Assembly: GCA_945910005.1 (NCBI GenBank)
Contig: OX246741.1
Span: 53,563,564 to 53,627,563, forward strand
Direction: 5' to 3'
Length of the DNA stretch: 64,000 nucleotides
Source of the DNA: Isoperla grammatica
Lineage: Eukaryota > Arthropoda > Insecta > Plecoptera > Perlodidae
A program made the position numbers and the translations under genes. Position 1 is the stretch's first letter, and each line of letters starts with the position of its first letter. Below are positions 20,358-33,589 of this stretch, piece after piece. The notes below the pieces were generated by a model. The model had not been told where the DNA came from. It worked only from the letters and a program-made list of their open reading frames with translations, and ran no database searches.

Positions 20358-21220
20358 AATAATCGAAAGCTCTTTCAGCCATATTGGCGGGAGGGAAATC
20401 TAGACATCACTAATTCCACTCTTTACTCTTTACTAATCTAGTCTAGCGATCATGATTACAATTTTTGATTTTTATATTCCCCAAATTTTTACATTCTAAC
20501 AGAAACAAGTCTACTCGTCACAACTCGCATCAAGACAACATACTGCGTTATCTCCTGGTATTGGCACACGTGACTGTCCGCACTGATAACAGATATCACG
20601 CGTGTGTTATCAGTGGAGGAGTACATGATCTGCATCAAGTCCACCCAGCCAGTGTTGACCAGTGGCGTGCGGTGAGGTCAATCCTCGTACAATGCCTCGT
20701 GACTAAGGAAAGCTCAGTTAATTCAGAGTTTTGTTCCCGGGGGTGCTATTTCAAATCCCGGCGGTGCAGTCATCGAATATCGGATGAAGTAGGGGCAAAT
20801 TTTCAAAACCACCACAATTACTTCTACATTACTTGAACTATTAAACTGTCAAATGTTCCGATACAAAAATACTATTTACGCAAAAAAATATGTTCAATAA
20901 ATGTGCAAGTGTAGGACATGTTTACTCACAGCTGGCCACTTGATGCCCAGTTGAATTTGAGACGAAGTCAGAAGTCTAGATAATCCTGACCCTACTCTGC
21001 TTTTTCTGCTTGTTTCAGTTCTCTGGTCACGTACTTTTGTGACACAGAAACTTTTATTTACTTATAAACCTTCAAAGCAATATTTCCGTGCGATTTCTAA
21101 ATAAAGAAAAATATAGAGGTTTTAGCCAATCTATTCCCGGGGGGGCGAATGACAATTCCCGAGGGGGCTTCGCCCCCCGGGATCATAGCTGAATTCAGCA
21201 CTGGGAAAGCTTTAAAAACA
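20358..21220. other. Intergenic with single hAT-like ends
   Basis: A left-end-like sequence CAGTGGCGTGCGGTGAGG starts at 20661, and a right-end-like GAATTCAGCACTG ends at 21204 after a G-run/C-run hairpin (21137-21181). The two termini do not match each other and no 8-bp duplication flanks them, so I do not call one element. Confidence 0.35.
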
Positions 21221-21224
21221 TTCA

Positions 21225-21270
21225 GTCGGGATTGCCGGTGGTTAGAATCGAACACCTATCCCAACGTTAT
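21225..21270 (-). repeat. Diverged tRNA-derived SINE fragment
   Basis: Minus strand GGTGTTCGATTCTAACCACC followed by GGCAATCCCGACTG, matching the end of the relic at 6064-6150 (GGCAGTCCTGACTG). Confidence 0.4.
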
Positions 21271-23949
21271 CAATCAATCACTACAGTTTTTTTAGTTTTT
21301 AAATTTACCTTTTTTGACCTTTTTGGGATGTAAAAAATAAAAATTACCGATTTCCGCGTTGCTTTTGATCTAATCAGGTACACAAATACGTAGTTTTCTT
21401 TTAGTTCACTCTTGGCTTGTGCAGTCGATTGAGACCATTCAGGGGCACCTATTGCTAGACGGAAAGCTGTTAGACATATTCACTCATTATTTTATAGTGG
21501 TGTTAGAAAAACATGTAAATGAATTTTGTCTTCCTTTTATAAAAAAAACAAATTTCCTATTGTGTAACTTTGGTCTGTGTCCAATACCATTAGATGAAGC
21601 TTACAATTATGGTGTGAAGTCTAAGTAATGTAACTAAATTAGCTGCACATGCCAAATAAAACAATACCACACAATAAAATACAATACTGTCGACTCTCCC
21701 GCAGTACTGTCTGTAAACAACAGTACATGATTGTAATCTACTTTGAGAATCTCACAGATTTCCAAGAAACTTTTCGGCTCGAGAGCTTTGTTATCTGTCA
21801 AAGATAGCTCGACCAGCAGACCGAGCGAGCGTTCATTATCTCTCTACGATTGGTGTCCAAGGCAAACACAACATGCGGCCCTCGTGACCTTTGACCTGTG
21901 AACCATTCGAGTGATTCAATATTTGTATTTTTGCAACCAGCTAATTGTTTCAATAGCTTTGAACAAGACTGGCAGCCGTCTTATATTACCAAGGTTTCAG
22001 ACAACATCAACAAATATAAACATTTCTGTATCGAGATAGAAGGTTGGAACGGTTCTTGACACAAAACTGTTTTTTTTTTTAGAAATCCCTGCAGTAGTTG
22101 CACAACAGTGCTATCCGATGTGCCCTTCCTTAGGGATGATTGGAATATACCTTACTTGAGTACTAGCAATAGCACCATTCGGGCATACACAGGGAATGTA
22201 TCCTACAAAAAAAATCCAAAGTATCAGAAGTGTGTATGAATTCGAGAGCTCTAAGCTTGAGGGAACTAAAACTACAAGTTTGAAATATACACTGAGTGTT
22301 CCGGATTGTCTTTGATTTATTTTTTATGATATCCTTTATTTATTAGAAACCTCTAGTTCAAATTTGAATTTGAGCATCCCATGCACGATCATTTAAAAAT
22401 ATTTTAATTTTGTTTTGTGTAATACCTTTAGAATAAATTCAGTGAAATATTTAATGATAAACGCATTGTTAATCACGTAAAACAACTCATCATGGATCGT
22501 GTTGCATTATTTATGATTCAACTTTTTTTTTATTAAAGCAGACGATTAAATTTTTCGAATACTCCTATTTGAAATGTTTTTTTTAAACTGGGTTATGTTG
22601 AAAGTTTTCAAAAAACATTCAATCATAGTTGATAAGAAGCTCTGGAAGAGGCTTTGACCTCCAGCCAACCTCGCAAATGAAAACGATACTCTAAAGAAAT
22701 ATATCATACTTATGTCTAATGCAATATTATTGTTTTTGTCTAGCTAATAAACGAGCAGACAGCTACGAATTAATTGACGCTTATGGAAAACAAACACTTT
22801 TATATAATCGTTATAAATAGACCCGCAAGTCTTTGTCACACTTGTTGCATCTCAAGCACACAACATGGCTGGAATAACACTTGTCGCGTTGAAGGTCGTT
22901 GAAAATATTAAAAACTATCTTCTTTTACTCGATATGTGATTGAACTTTGGTTGATAACCCTCGAAAGGCGATCGACTGCCTATCTACAAACGACGATTGC
23001 CAACGGTTTCGATAGACATTCAGTTTGGAACAGATTCGTAGACATTTAGAAATATTTCTGTTGACGATCACAATTCTTGAACGTTATGTAAATTTAATCA
23101 CTCTCTGAATGTCTGTTGTGACTTGTCCCGTTTCAACCCGTGTTGATGTCTGTGTATATATGTATACGTCAATGGAACTTTTCCTCCAGGTCGTTGACAA
23201 TCATAACATGGGTAATTGGTCCAAGAGTTTTAACACGTTTACGCTGTCTTACAGTCTCTCTAAGAATCATACCTCGCTCGCTCACAGTGAACAGATATTT
23301 TCGGTTTTATTCGATACTCAATAATAATTGATTGTGTACTCACATCATGGACTTACAACTATCTGGATGTGCAACATGGTTCGAATACGCGTCTGCGATT
23401 CTCATTTCCGGTTTTTGACATTCTCGGACATTTTAGCCCTTATCGTTAAGTAAGCAATTACACATCAACAGTCACAACAACAATGTGAACAATGTCAAAA
23501 TCCGAAACTAAAGGGATAAAATGGCTGCCCACCGCCTTCTTTCGTGGCTATTTAATTGGTACATTGATTTGTTAGCTGATTCAGGTCCAGTAACGAAGTT
23601 GCTCACATTACTAAGACAGGTCTTGCGGCTTGCCCATATTGTTGTATCATGGGTCTTGCCTTTATCTAGTGGTGTAGCTCCCTATGTTGCAAGGTGTATG
23701 GTATACGCGAGCCCCGCAACCTATAGGGGCCCCTCAATGACCGATTCTTACTGTCTAGAAGAGTTGCTGCAAGGGATCATATCGTACTAATTGGCGAATG
23801 ATTTTATGTAGCTTTGGTCAAGTGAAACGAGACTTTTAACAGTGCTTAGGCCAATATGTTGAATACACATCATATGTAATCTATTGGTGCGTGCGCAAAC
23901 GAAATACATGTATAGAAAACGTGAATTTTGATTGGGAGTGCTGACTTTA
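21271..23949. other. Intergenic, nothing recognised
   Basis: About 2.7 kb of AT-rich sequence. Open stretches are short, lack family resemblance and have no flanking splice signals in phase. Confidence 0.4.
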
Positions 23950-23950
23950 C

Positions 23951-24089
23951 GTGAAGGTAGCCCCCCCCCCCCCACCCGAAATGTTATTCAATAACAGCCC
24001 AACAAAAATGCGTGCACAAACGATTAAGGTTATAAAATGTTACATTTCTGCATTGTGGGAAGGGGGGGGGGGGGGGGGAACTTCACATA
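23951..24089. mobile_element. Small foldback element with C-run and G-run arms
   Basis: Inverted ends GTGAAGGTAGCCCCCC and GGGGGGAACTTCAC bracket about 100 bp. The arms are mainly homopolymer C (from 23960) and G (to 24078). It directly abuts the M2 MITE at 24094. Confidence 0.45.
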
Positions 24090-24093
24090 CCTG

Positions 24094-24239
24094 GGCCTTA
24101 ATTCTCTATGGTCAACGATAAGGAGATCACCGGTTTTGGTCGTTATGAGAAGGCTGTGACCCAATCACAGCCATCCATTCGCCTTCCGTAACGACAGAAA
24201 CCGGTAAGAAATTTACCACAGATTTAGAGAATCGGGCTC
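24094..24239. mobile_element. MITE family M2, copy 2
   Basis: Reverse-orientation copy of 14983-15128 with ends GGCCTTAATTCTC and GAGAATCGGGCTC. The flanking triplets are CTG and CAG, consistent with a CWG target but with one difference between sides. Confidence 0.75.
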
Positions 24240-24282
24240 CAGCTCAGCGTGTAATGGGCGGTACATGGAGTTGTTTTGATTC

Positions 24283-24975
24283 CTCATGGCTTCATGACCT
24301 CACGGCTTCACGGCTTCACGGCTTCATGACCTCATGGCTTCATGGTCTCACGGCCTCATGGCTGCCGCAGATGCGCAAGTGTTACTGTCAAGCCATGACA
24401 ATATGTTGTTGTGAATGTGATTGCTCATGGCTTCATGGCTTCACGGCTTCACGGCCTCATGGCTTCATGGTCTCATGGCTTCATGGCTTCACGGCCTCAT
24501 GGCTGCCGCAGATGCGCAAGTGTTACTGCCAAGCCATGACAATATGTTGTTGTGATTGCTCATGGCTTCATGGCTTCACGGCTTCACGGCCTCATGGCTT
24601 CATGGTCTCATGGCTTCATGGCTTCACGGCCTCATGGCTGCCGCAGATGCGCAAGTGTTACTGTCAAGCCATGACAATATGTTGTTGTGATTGCTCATGG
24701 CTTCATGGCTTCACGGCTTCACGGCCTCATGGCTTCATGGTCTCATGGCTTCATGGCTTCACGGCCTCATGGCTGCCGCAGATGCGCAAGTGTTACTGTC
24801 AAGCCATGACAATATGTTGTTGTGATTGCTCATGGCTTCATGGCTTCACGGCTTCACGGCCTCATGGCTTCATGGCTTCACGGCTTCATGGCTTCACGGC
24901 TTCACGGCCTCATGGCATGGCTTCACGGCCTCATGGCTACCGCAGATGCGCAAGTGACACAGTCAAGCCATGACA
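24283..24975. repeat. Nested minisatellite (8-9-bp units inside 135-bp units)
   Basis: Short units CATGGCTTC, ACGGCTTC and CCTCATGG are combined into a 135-bp higher-order unit that also carries CCGCAGATGCGCAAGTG and AATATGTTGTTGTGA; its marker lies at 24371, 24512, 24647, 24782 and 24945 (spacing 141, 135, 135, 163). Because 135 is a multiple of three the plus strand stays open for 239 codons (24254-24973), a repetitive frame (SWLHGFTASRPHG). I consider it non-coding. Confidence 0.9.
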
Positions 24976-25561
24976 TCCATCACGCGACACCCTTGAGTTT
25001 ATTGTTCTAATTATGCCCACTCGACACAATTACTCGGCTGAACTTGGTAACCCAAACAACGTCAAAACAAATCCATTTAGAACGAAACAGTCAGACTCAA
25101 ACTCATCTGTGAGTGAGCTAACTGGATCCAGGGATGCATTCCTTGAGTTCCTTTTCACAAGTTTCATCAATGTTAGATAACCACTTCATCAATATTCATA
25201 TATTTTCTGGAGCATTTGAAATATTTCGTTCAGATTAATAACAAGTGTGATGCTCTCATAACACAGGAACTCTTAATTCAGAACTTACAGAGATATTGGT
25301 TTGTTCTTATCAGAAAGCGGCGCTGCTTCAGTTTTATCTCACATATTCTGACAGACACGAATTCTCATTAGACCCAAAGGGCAATGGTAATAAATTGGAG
25401 TTGATTGTGTTTTTATGTTCCTCTCGGATTGTTTGGCAGTTTTTTGATTTGCAGTATTTGATTGGCTCGTGTGTCTTTCAATGCTGTGAGACAGTCAAGG
25501 GTGACTTGTGTCTTGAGACAGTCAAATTGAAAAGTAATTTCTTTTCTTGAGGCTCATTCAT

Positions 25562-26205
25562 GCGAATTAGTAGAGTTGAAAGGTAACGTATCTTTTGTTT
25601 CGTTAATGAGGGACAGTCAAATTGAAAAGTAACGTATCTTTTGTCTCATTAATGAGGGACAGTCACGTTGAAAAGTAAAGTATCTTTTGTCTCGTTAATG
25701 AGGGACAGTCACGTTGAAAAGTAACGTATCTTTTGTCTCGTTAATGAGGGACAGTCACGTTGAAAAGTAAAGTATCTTTTGTCTCGTTAATGAGGGACAG
25801 TCACGTTGAAAAGTAACGTATCTTTTGTCTCGTTAATGAGGGACAGTCACGTTGAAAAGTAACGTATCTTTTGTCTCATTAATGAGGGACAGTCACGTTG
25901 AAAAGTAACGTATCTTTTGTCTCATTAATAAGCGACAGTCACGTTGAAAAGACACGTGCTTTTATCTCATTAATGAGGGACAGTCTCGTTAAAAATCAAC
26001 GTTTAGCCAAGTTTCAAAAATATGAGACGTAAAGCCCCAATACCATCATTAACGTGTCCTTTGTTCCAATAATGATGGACAGTCACGTTGAAAATTAACG
26101 TGCCTTTTGTCTCATTCATTATAGATAGACGCTAAAAAGTAATGTATTTTGTGCCTCATGTATGAGCGACAGTCACGTGGAAAAGGGAGGCGTCTTATGT
26201 CTTTC
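25562..26205. repeat. 46-bp minisatellite
   Basis: About thirteen units of 46 bp with the consensus parts GAGGGACAGTCACGTTGAAA and TATCTTTTGTCTC. The 5' half is regular (GAGGGACAG at 25608, 25654, 25700 and on); the last few units from 25930 are degenerate and more widely spaced. Confidence 0.9.
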
Positions 26206-28622
26206 AACTATCAGTGACAACACACGATGTTAAACTTGACTTTCATTCCTATGGATTTATGTTGACGAAATATGTTTTTATAGTCCTTCGATGAACAAGA
26301 TAAGTTTATCTCCGGCCTTCAAGAGTCTTTGCATTGGACTTGTTATTCTATAATCGAACTTTAATTCATAAATCTGTGTTTTAATTACTCAACACTCCAT
26401 TTCACTGAAAGCTTCGAGGACAATGTTATACAACACATCAGGAACACACGTGCATGCATGGTGTGTTCTTGTTCTAATTCATTTCAGCGCGTTACTCTCA
26501 CATATCGCGTATTCCACATCTAAAACACGGTATACCGTGCTTTACGTTATGCAGTTCTCCCTCCTCCCTTCATCATCATAATTTATCAATTACCATTATA
26601 TCAAATCTGCACGATGGTCCAGTAGCAAAATATAGTATAGTTAAATAAAGCAATTAAACCAATCTACTGTTAATTTGCGATTAATGAGCAATTCCGAAAT
26701 TCCCCCCCTCCCCCCCGAAAAAACCCACTATGATCTCCATTAAATTAGTAACGATTTAAAAGAAACAAACCAAAAAGTACAAAACCCTGCAATTATCTGG
26801 ATATTAACTTTAAATATCACCAAAAAAGGCAAATATGTTTTCTGTGAAGATAATAAGTGAGTTTCCCATAAGTGTTGCAATATTTAAAAAATGTATAGTT
26901 ATTTTAAATAATAACAAATTAAATGAGGTTACACTACCATTATATTACTAATATTGTTAACATAAATTAATATTGGAAATGCACGTACTTTCCCTCTTTA
27001 TTTAATAAAGTTACAATGGTACGTGAAGTGGTTATTTTCAAACCTCTCAACTCAAAAAAAAAAAAAGGTTCCTCCATATATGAACAACGTACCAATAATC
27101 GGAATGAATTACAATATTCAAGAGAAAACAATTTAATTACTGCTGTCCAAGGTACATTGTGTGACAACTGACCACAAGGATCCAGCATACTAAAGATAAT
27201 TAAAAAAATGCATAATTAATAGAAGAATTAAAAAAATCTAAGTGTTGTTATATAAATGATTTCATCTGAACGCCATTTACGAATAAGTGCAGCACAGGTG
27301 CTCAAGCTCCAAAAGAGACCCGTCACATCCCAGTACTTTTCATCTATTAGTGTAGTTATCATTACCATCATTTGGTACAAATACAACAGTATAGTTATAA
27401 GTTTAAAAAAGTGTTATGCACGTTAGTGACTTAAGTAATTAAGTAAGTAATTTTCTTTAGAATTTTAACAATGCTTTTTTCACTGATACAGTTTACTTTT
27501 ATTCATATAGCTTATCTCTGCACAATCGAAACAACAATAGAATGAATTTCGGCTTGAGGGGAAATTTATTTAGAAAAAATTATTATTTGTATTGTAAAAC
27601 AGAGAAAACTTTGAAAACGGGCATCTCGAAATACTCCAATATAATCGAAGCGATAACATAAAACTAATTAAAACTTTCTTGTTGAAAGAGCGATGGAGAC
27701 CTAATAACGTTTAGACGAAGCTTAATTAGTTATTGAATTTCTGTCCGTGATGAAGTGTAATAGTTCAAGTAAACAATTTACATCTTCATTACATAGTAAC
27801 ACACGCAGCGCATAGCCCTGCGCACACTGAGGGAAGTCGGACTCCACACTCAACAGTGACTGATAATATCTCTATGACAAGGAATAAACAGATCAATAGA
27901 TATACGTGGAAATAAAATTTTGATAATGGAATTATAGCACTTTCATTTTCAATTCCAACAATTTTGTAGCACTTTGTAGCATCCGTTTTTTTTACCTTCA
28001 AAATCTTTTGTACTGGGTTACTTTTGCTCTATTAACTGTCACAGAGGGTAACGATAACACCAATAGAATTGAAATCAAGTCACACAATGTAAGAACCGAA
28101 AATATGCCTATTTCGACCACGATTTTAGTTCAAAATAGCGCTTTGTAGCGCTTTTAACATTGCGATGTATTCGTATGGCATCTATTATACAAAACGCTTC
28201 TTTCACGTACTATCTATAATCGTATCACAATCTGCATGCATGCCTATTTCAATGAGTTGAAAGTGTGTGTGTAAAACAGGTCCTACCTTCTAGTGTCCTA
28301 CTCCACCCCAATGCCTCGCCAAGAAGATACCGCGGGCAACTGAGTTTTCCCGCTCTGACAACTAAGATTGCGGTCTTCACCGCTAGGCAGCAGCACTGTC
28401 AGAGTGATAAGATGCCCCTGAAGGCTGCAACCTGTTGCACACCCGTGTATTGCGGGATGGTTGAAACCGGCGTACGTTCACGAGGGCCCATTTCTCAGCT
28501 CAACTAATATTTTATTTATATTACATAATATCAATAAAATTTACAACCCTTTTTTTCCCTGTATGTATGAAATGTTATTCTGTTGATTGATTACGTTACA
28601 CACTATTTTGTTACAGCATATC
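26206..28622. other. Intergenic, nothing recognised
   Basis: AT-rich sequence of 2.4 kb. No gene, element end or repeat unit that I can support. Confidence 0.4.
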
Positions 28623-28625
28623 CAG

Positions 28626-29202
28626 CAGGGCGATTCTGTATGGGCGACGATAAATTTACCAGCGGTTTTGTCGTTGCTGAAGGCGAATGCAAGGCGGTGA
28701 TTGGCTCATCGCCTTCTTCTAACAACTGAAACCGGTGATAAACGTATCGTCGCCCATACAGTTATCAGCGGTTTTAGTCGTTACTGAAGGCGAATGCAAG
28801 GCGGTGATTGGCTCATCGCCTTCTTCTAACAACTGAAACCGGTGATAAACGTATCGTCGCCCATACAGTTATCAGCGGTTTTAGTCGTTACTGAAGGCGA
28901 ATGCAAGGCGGTGATTGGCTCATCGCCTTCTTCTAACAACTGAAACCGGTGATAAACGTATCGTCGCCCATACAGTTATCAGCGGTTTTAGTCGTTACTG
29001 AAGGTGAATTCAAGGCGGTGATTGGCTCATCGCCTTCTTCTAACAACTGAAACCGGTGATAAACGTATCGTCGCCCATACAGTTATCAGCGGTTTTGGTC
29101 GTTACTGAAGGCGAATGCAAGGCGGTGATTGGCTCATCGCCTTCTTCTAACAACTGCAACCGGTGATAAACGCATCGTTACCCATTCAGAATTAGGGCTC
29201 TG
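28626..29202. mobile_element. MITE family M1 expanded to five units
   Basis: Left end CAGGGCGATTCTGTATGGGC preceded by CAG (28623-28625). Five internal 107-bp units in opposite orientation to those at 3977. The right end is degenerate (CATTCAGAATTAGGGCTCTG) and lacks a matching triplet. Confidence 0.8.
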
Positions 29203-29879
29203 TTTCACCATGATTATCTATCTATTGCCACGTCCAGTTCTACATTGGCTCGGCATGGAAACTAGTAATCTGCAAATTTTTCATCTAGAGGCGTCCTATG
29301 AATCCACATTACACCACTGGCTGCCTTGGGCAGTTTATTTTTTGTGTTTTTCTGCTAAACTAGGAGAGCTAGAGAGCGAACCCGACCGTTATATGAGCTC
29401 AGCTAGTGTACAAACTACAAATGTATTTCTGATCCTGTCCGGCTCTGAGCACCAAGAATCATCAATACAATCAAAATTCAAAACCCGAAGTAATCCTGCT
29501 AATGATAAGAACATGCCATTTAACCAACACAATAAGGAAAGACTGTAAAGATTACTATACAAAATAGCTAGTCTTATAATCAAACTTTCACAATTCGATT
29601 AGGTACTATCGAACGCCTGAACTAGACGATAAGATGCCACCATATAGACACCGCATACAGGGCTTAGTATGTCGTTATCGTTCGTGTAGCCACTTAAAAT
29701 GTATTTTAGATTAAATTCCAATTACCAACGGTAGCAAACGTACACTTGAAACTGATGACAAGAAAACAACACTTGAGGGCTTGACGTATCTTTTGAGAAG
29801 TGGACTCATTTAAAATTGCCCTGAGAATTGAGAAACCAGAATGGCGCGCATTTCTGATTGCATGCGGTTGTCAAAGCAA

Positions 29880-30350
29880 TGCTGGAAATAAGGGAAATGC
29901 AGAATACTTCTTTACTTGAAGGACGCCATAAGGAGAGCCTAAAGTTTCACTGATAAGTTGCCAACGTCATGTTGTTGCATGGCTATTTTCAAATGTGATC
30001 GTTCTTAGTTTAAAATTGTGTTAATTCGGTGTCGTTGGGTCAGTAGCGGCCATTTTACAAATACACTTTTGTAGTAAAAGTTCAACTTTCGACTAATAGA
30101 GGTAGCCAAAGTATTGCTTAATAAGAAGATGCCACCCATTTGACAAATCACCATAAGGCAAGTTAAAGGTGTTATTTGAGAATGGCCCATATGAACTTCA
30201 GTGGAGGCCATTTTACAAAATTGATGATTTTAGTTAAAATTCCGAATACTAGCAAACACCTGTAGTAATCAGGAAAATAATGTTACAAACTTTGAATATG
30301 CCGTTACATGAGGCAATCGCCATAAGGAAGGTTTAGTTATACTTCTCAAA
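29880..30350. repeat. Degenerate tandem repeat, about 165-215 bp unit
   Basis: The phrase CCATAAGG followed by an A/G-rich stretch recurs at 29932, 30149 and 30311, and GCCATTTTACAAA recurs at 30051 and 30207. The units are old and poorly conserved. Confidence 0.35.
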
Positions 30351-32285
30351 AAATGAGGCGCGAAGCAAATGAAAGTTGGTGCCCGTAATCATATAGCTGG
30401 AATCCGTATTCCTCTCCTTGGGAACATGCACAACTTAAAGTGCCTCTACCTCTGACTTAGGTAGCAAGGTCAGGTGGAAACAATGACAATTCTTGTAACT
30501 TCTTTACTTGTTGAGCTAAGTATAATATGTACCCATTTCACCCATATACGAACACTGGTGAGTGGTGAGAAGCCTTCATCACTTTGGAAGTGAGGCATGG
30601 TTACAAAAGCTGTTGGTGAAGGACGTTCTAAGATGTAACTACTTGAAACGTGGTTGCATTTAAAATGAACTATAAAGGTGGTTACTTTATAAATGACTGT
30701 TATCAGTTATAAGCAAAGTAAAATCGAGCAAAGTAAGATGATTTATCACATTGGTATATCACTCGAGTGGGCACTGCCTCGGCAAATAGGAACCGGTTCG
30801 TAGGGGACGCATTTCCATCCCTAGGGCGAGATGATATGATTGATGTTTCCGTGCGGGAAAAATGTTTTTGAATCAGATTTTCTTAATAATTTATTATTGC
30901 AATGTTGTTATTTAATCAACAGAGTTCCCGTAAACATGTTAACTAAGATAGGTTGAATTGGGATACATGGGAAGGAAATTGTGTGAATTCAACTCTCTTA
31001 TGAATGTATTATGTTTTATTTACATATGAGTCTTTACGGAATATTTCTTATAACTCCAAATTGACGGTACCAGACATTCATTGCATTCCTTAAAATAGCT
31101 TGACAACAAATTATTATTATTTTTATAGTTGTAATTATAATTATTATTATATTACAGTACAATCATAGTCACTTTGTAACTCCACCTCAAGAAGGTACAC
31201 AGTTATAATATTATAAATCAACTATAGTTTTCTTCTAAATACATTGACCCCAACAATAGATTTCAATAAAATATTGATTTAATGATGCAGTACGTCTACG
31301 CTGTCAATACTTCTGCACCTACATTACATGTAATATCAAGTAAACTTGTATTGGCGTAGCTCTAAACTAGAGGTCAAGTGCTGTATGTAAGTATTGCTGC
31401 GGTGGAACTCTCGATTCACTAGGAATGGTACGATATATCGATAACAAAACAATTAGCGATAAAATAGTGAGTCAATGATCGATATATTATTGTGATAATA
31501 TGAGATCATAAATAACATCAGCCCACTCAGTAACGGATTGTTTTAAACATCGGTAGCAATGATTGCATTACATTGCACATTTCTTAATTGTTAATGAAAG
31601 AATACAAAACCATGCTGCGCGGCACATATAAGTTGCGGTATTCCAATCCATATCGATAATTGACTTCGACTATTCGACATTCAGAAGTACAAGTGAGCGA
31701 TATCTAAACAAGAAGAAAGACTTGGCTATTGCGTAATGGATGTATGTAGGTACCTTAAGTACAAAAACTTGTGTGTTTGTATATTTCGGAGATACAATGG
31801 CTGATTCATGAATATCGCAACAATCAAAAACCATTTCCATGAAATGCAGTAAATAATATTTCAATACATCTTTTTGATTCCAGATAAAAATTAACACGTT
31901 ATTAATGATTATACGTACACAATTACTGGTGTAACCGTTAAATGGTTTAACGACTATCTACGATTAAGTTCCTTCCGTACTGGTAGGAGTTAAAATGACT
32001 TGTGGAATCAAGCATAATACTAATTGACACGAACAAATTATAGTATACGTAAAAAATGTTGCTACACAGCCACTTGTGCACATTCCTGCTCGACATCGAT
32101 GAATCCATTCCACTAATGTCTCTCTTCAAAACCCTGTCCGATCCGTCTCTGATCCACCAACAAAACACATTCCACGGCAGTTCAATTAAAAATACTGTTA
32201 TACACACACCTCAAATACTGCATAACGCAAAATGGCAAATACATTGTTACAATTTATATTTTTAAAATGTCCATTAGTGTCCCAG
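30351..32285. other. Intergenic, nothing recognised
   Basis: AT-rich sequence of about 1.9 kb, no supported feature. Confidence 0.4.
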
Positions 32286-32289
32286 ACCA

Positions 32290-32909
32290 AGAATTTCGTA
32301 TTATATCACAGTCAATGAGGAAATCCACTCAATTCTCCAGACCACGTGAGCTACGGCTTAGCAGCGTGTTGCGGGCTAAAGGGCCACCTCTTCGACGACG
32401 CCACTACTTGCTGACTATCTAGTCACATGTTGGTGACATCAACTCTTGTAGCCTTCGGATTGGGCAATCCAGAACTCCCAAAATTTCTCTCAATTTTATT
32501 CCATCGTGAGTTTAAAGCTACTTAGAAAGGTGGTCGAAGAAGCGTTGGCTGATGTTGAAACTTCATTCTCGCTGGAACTAGATCGCATCTTCTTCGTGCG
32601 AGCCCCAGCTTGGATGGAATTCTATCTCAAAGGTGGGCGACCAGAAAACCTCAAGTTTCTCAAGCACTGAAAGTCTCTTCAACTTCTCGGCACTAACAGT
32701 TAAGTAAAAACAAACCATATTTTAAACAATGTGGAATCAATAGCAAATATCCATCTTCCCTCCATATTGAGCGATAGTTCACTGAATGTCAAGAACCTCA
32801 CGTTGCTACAATCGAGTTTGGTATAGTCTTCATGAGTGGACGAGCCAGGTAGACGCCAGACCTGGCAAAAATGAACCAAGCAATTGTACGTCACCAAATA
32901 TATCACCAT
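32290..32909 (-). pseudogene. Possible decayed leucine-rich-repeat coding remnant
   Basis: The minus strand reads in protein-like fashion: KLDCSNVRFLTFSELSLNME, then after a stop LTVSAEKLKRLSVLEKLEVF, and further on ILGVLDCPIRRLQELM, each broken by stops. The Leu/Val spacing resembles F-box/LRR proteins. Several stops lie in the continuous reading and no splice sites explain them. This is inference from composition and pattern; a chance match is quite possible. Confidence 0.25.
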
Positions 32910-33562
32910 CTTTTCTTTCTAAGACTTATCAGCATCTTTAGAAAAGAGACGGTAGCCATGTTTACATAAAATCCATCTTTAAATGTTCATTCAAATTTTA
33001 CTACTTTACATTTCACCAGAAGTAAACTCTTCTCCGCTTTAAAAGAACAGGAAGCTACCTTGGCAAAACAATTGAAACCTGAACAAGAGAAGTAAGACAC
33101 ATTATTGTAGCAGTCGGCAATCGGATCATCCCTGCCTACCCTGCAATGGCATCGCGTGCATGAGGTTTATACTGTAGTCAACTGTAGCATGGTGAGATAG
33201 TGTTGTTTAGGGTGTGTTCAGCAGTGCGCATGGTGGCCATATTGGGGACCAACGCGGCCATGTTTGTTTACATTCGACGTGAACAATTCATTGATACAAT
33301 GTTACAGATTGACAGTTTCAACACTGTTTTCCAACATTTGTTTGCTCCTATTACTACTGAAACCAAAATAAAGAAACCCCTGTACTGTCCACTCTTATTG
33401 TGGCTTACGCAAGGGTTTAAATAATAATGTTCACAAGCTTTATAGACGGATACACGTGATGCAACACACATCGTCTGTAAACACACATTTGTGTTCCCTA
33501 ATATGGTCGCCGTGATGTCACGTGAACACTCCCTTTCGTGCGAGCGATCCTCGTGGTCGCAT
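32910..33562. other. Intergenic, 3' of MCT-B
   Basis: No clear polyadenylation signal for MCT-B (AATAAA on the minus strand) within the first 450 bases after its stop. Confidence 0.35.
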
Positions 33563-33589
33563 CTAGGCCCACGTCAACATGTGACGTAG

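Noticed and set aside
20661..21204. A complete hAT-like element
   Set aside because: Left-like and right-like ends do not match each other and no 8-bp duplication flanks them.
24254..24973. 239-codon open frame on the plus strand
   Set aside because: It is a by-product of a minisatellite whose period is a multiple of three; composition is a simple repeat and no splice or start context supports a gene.
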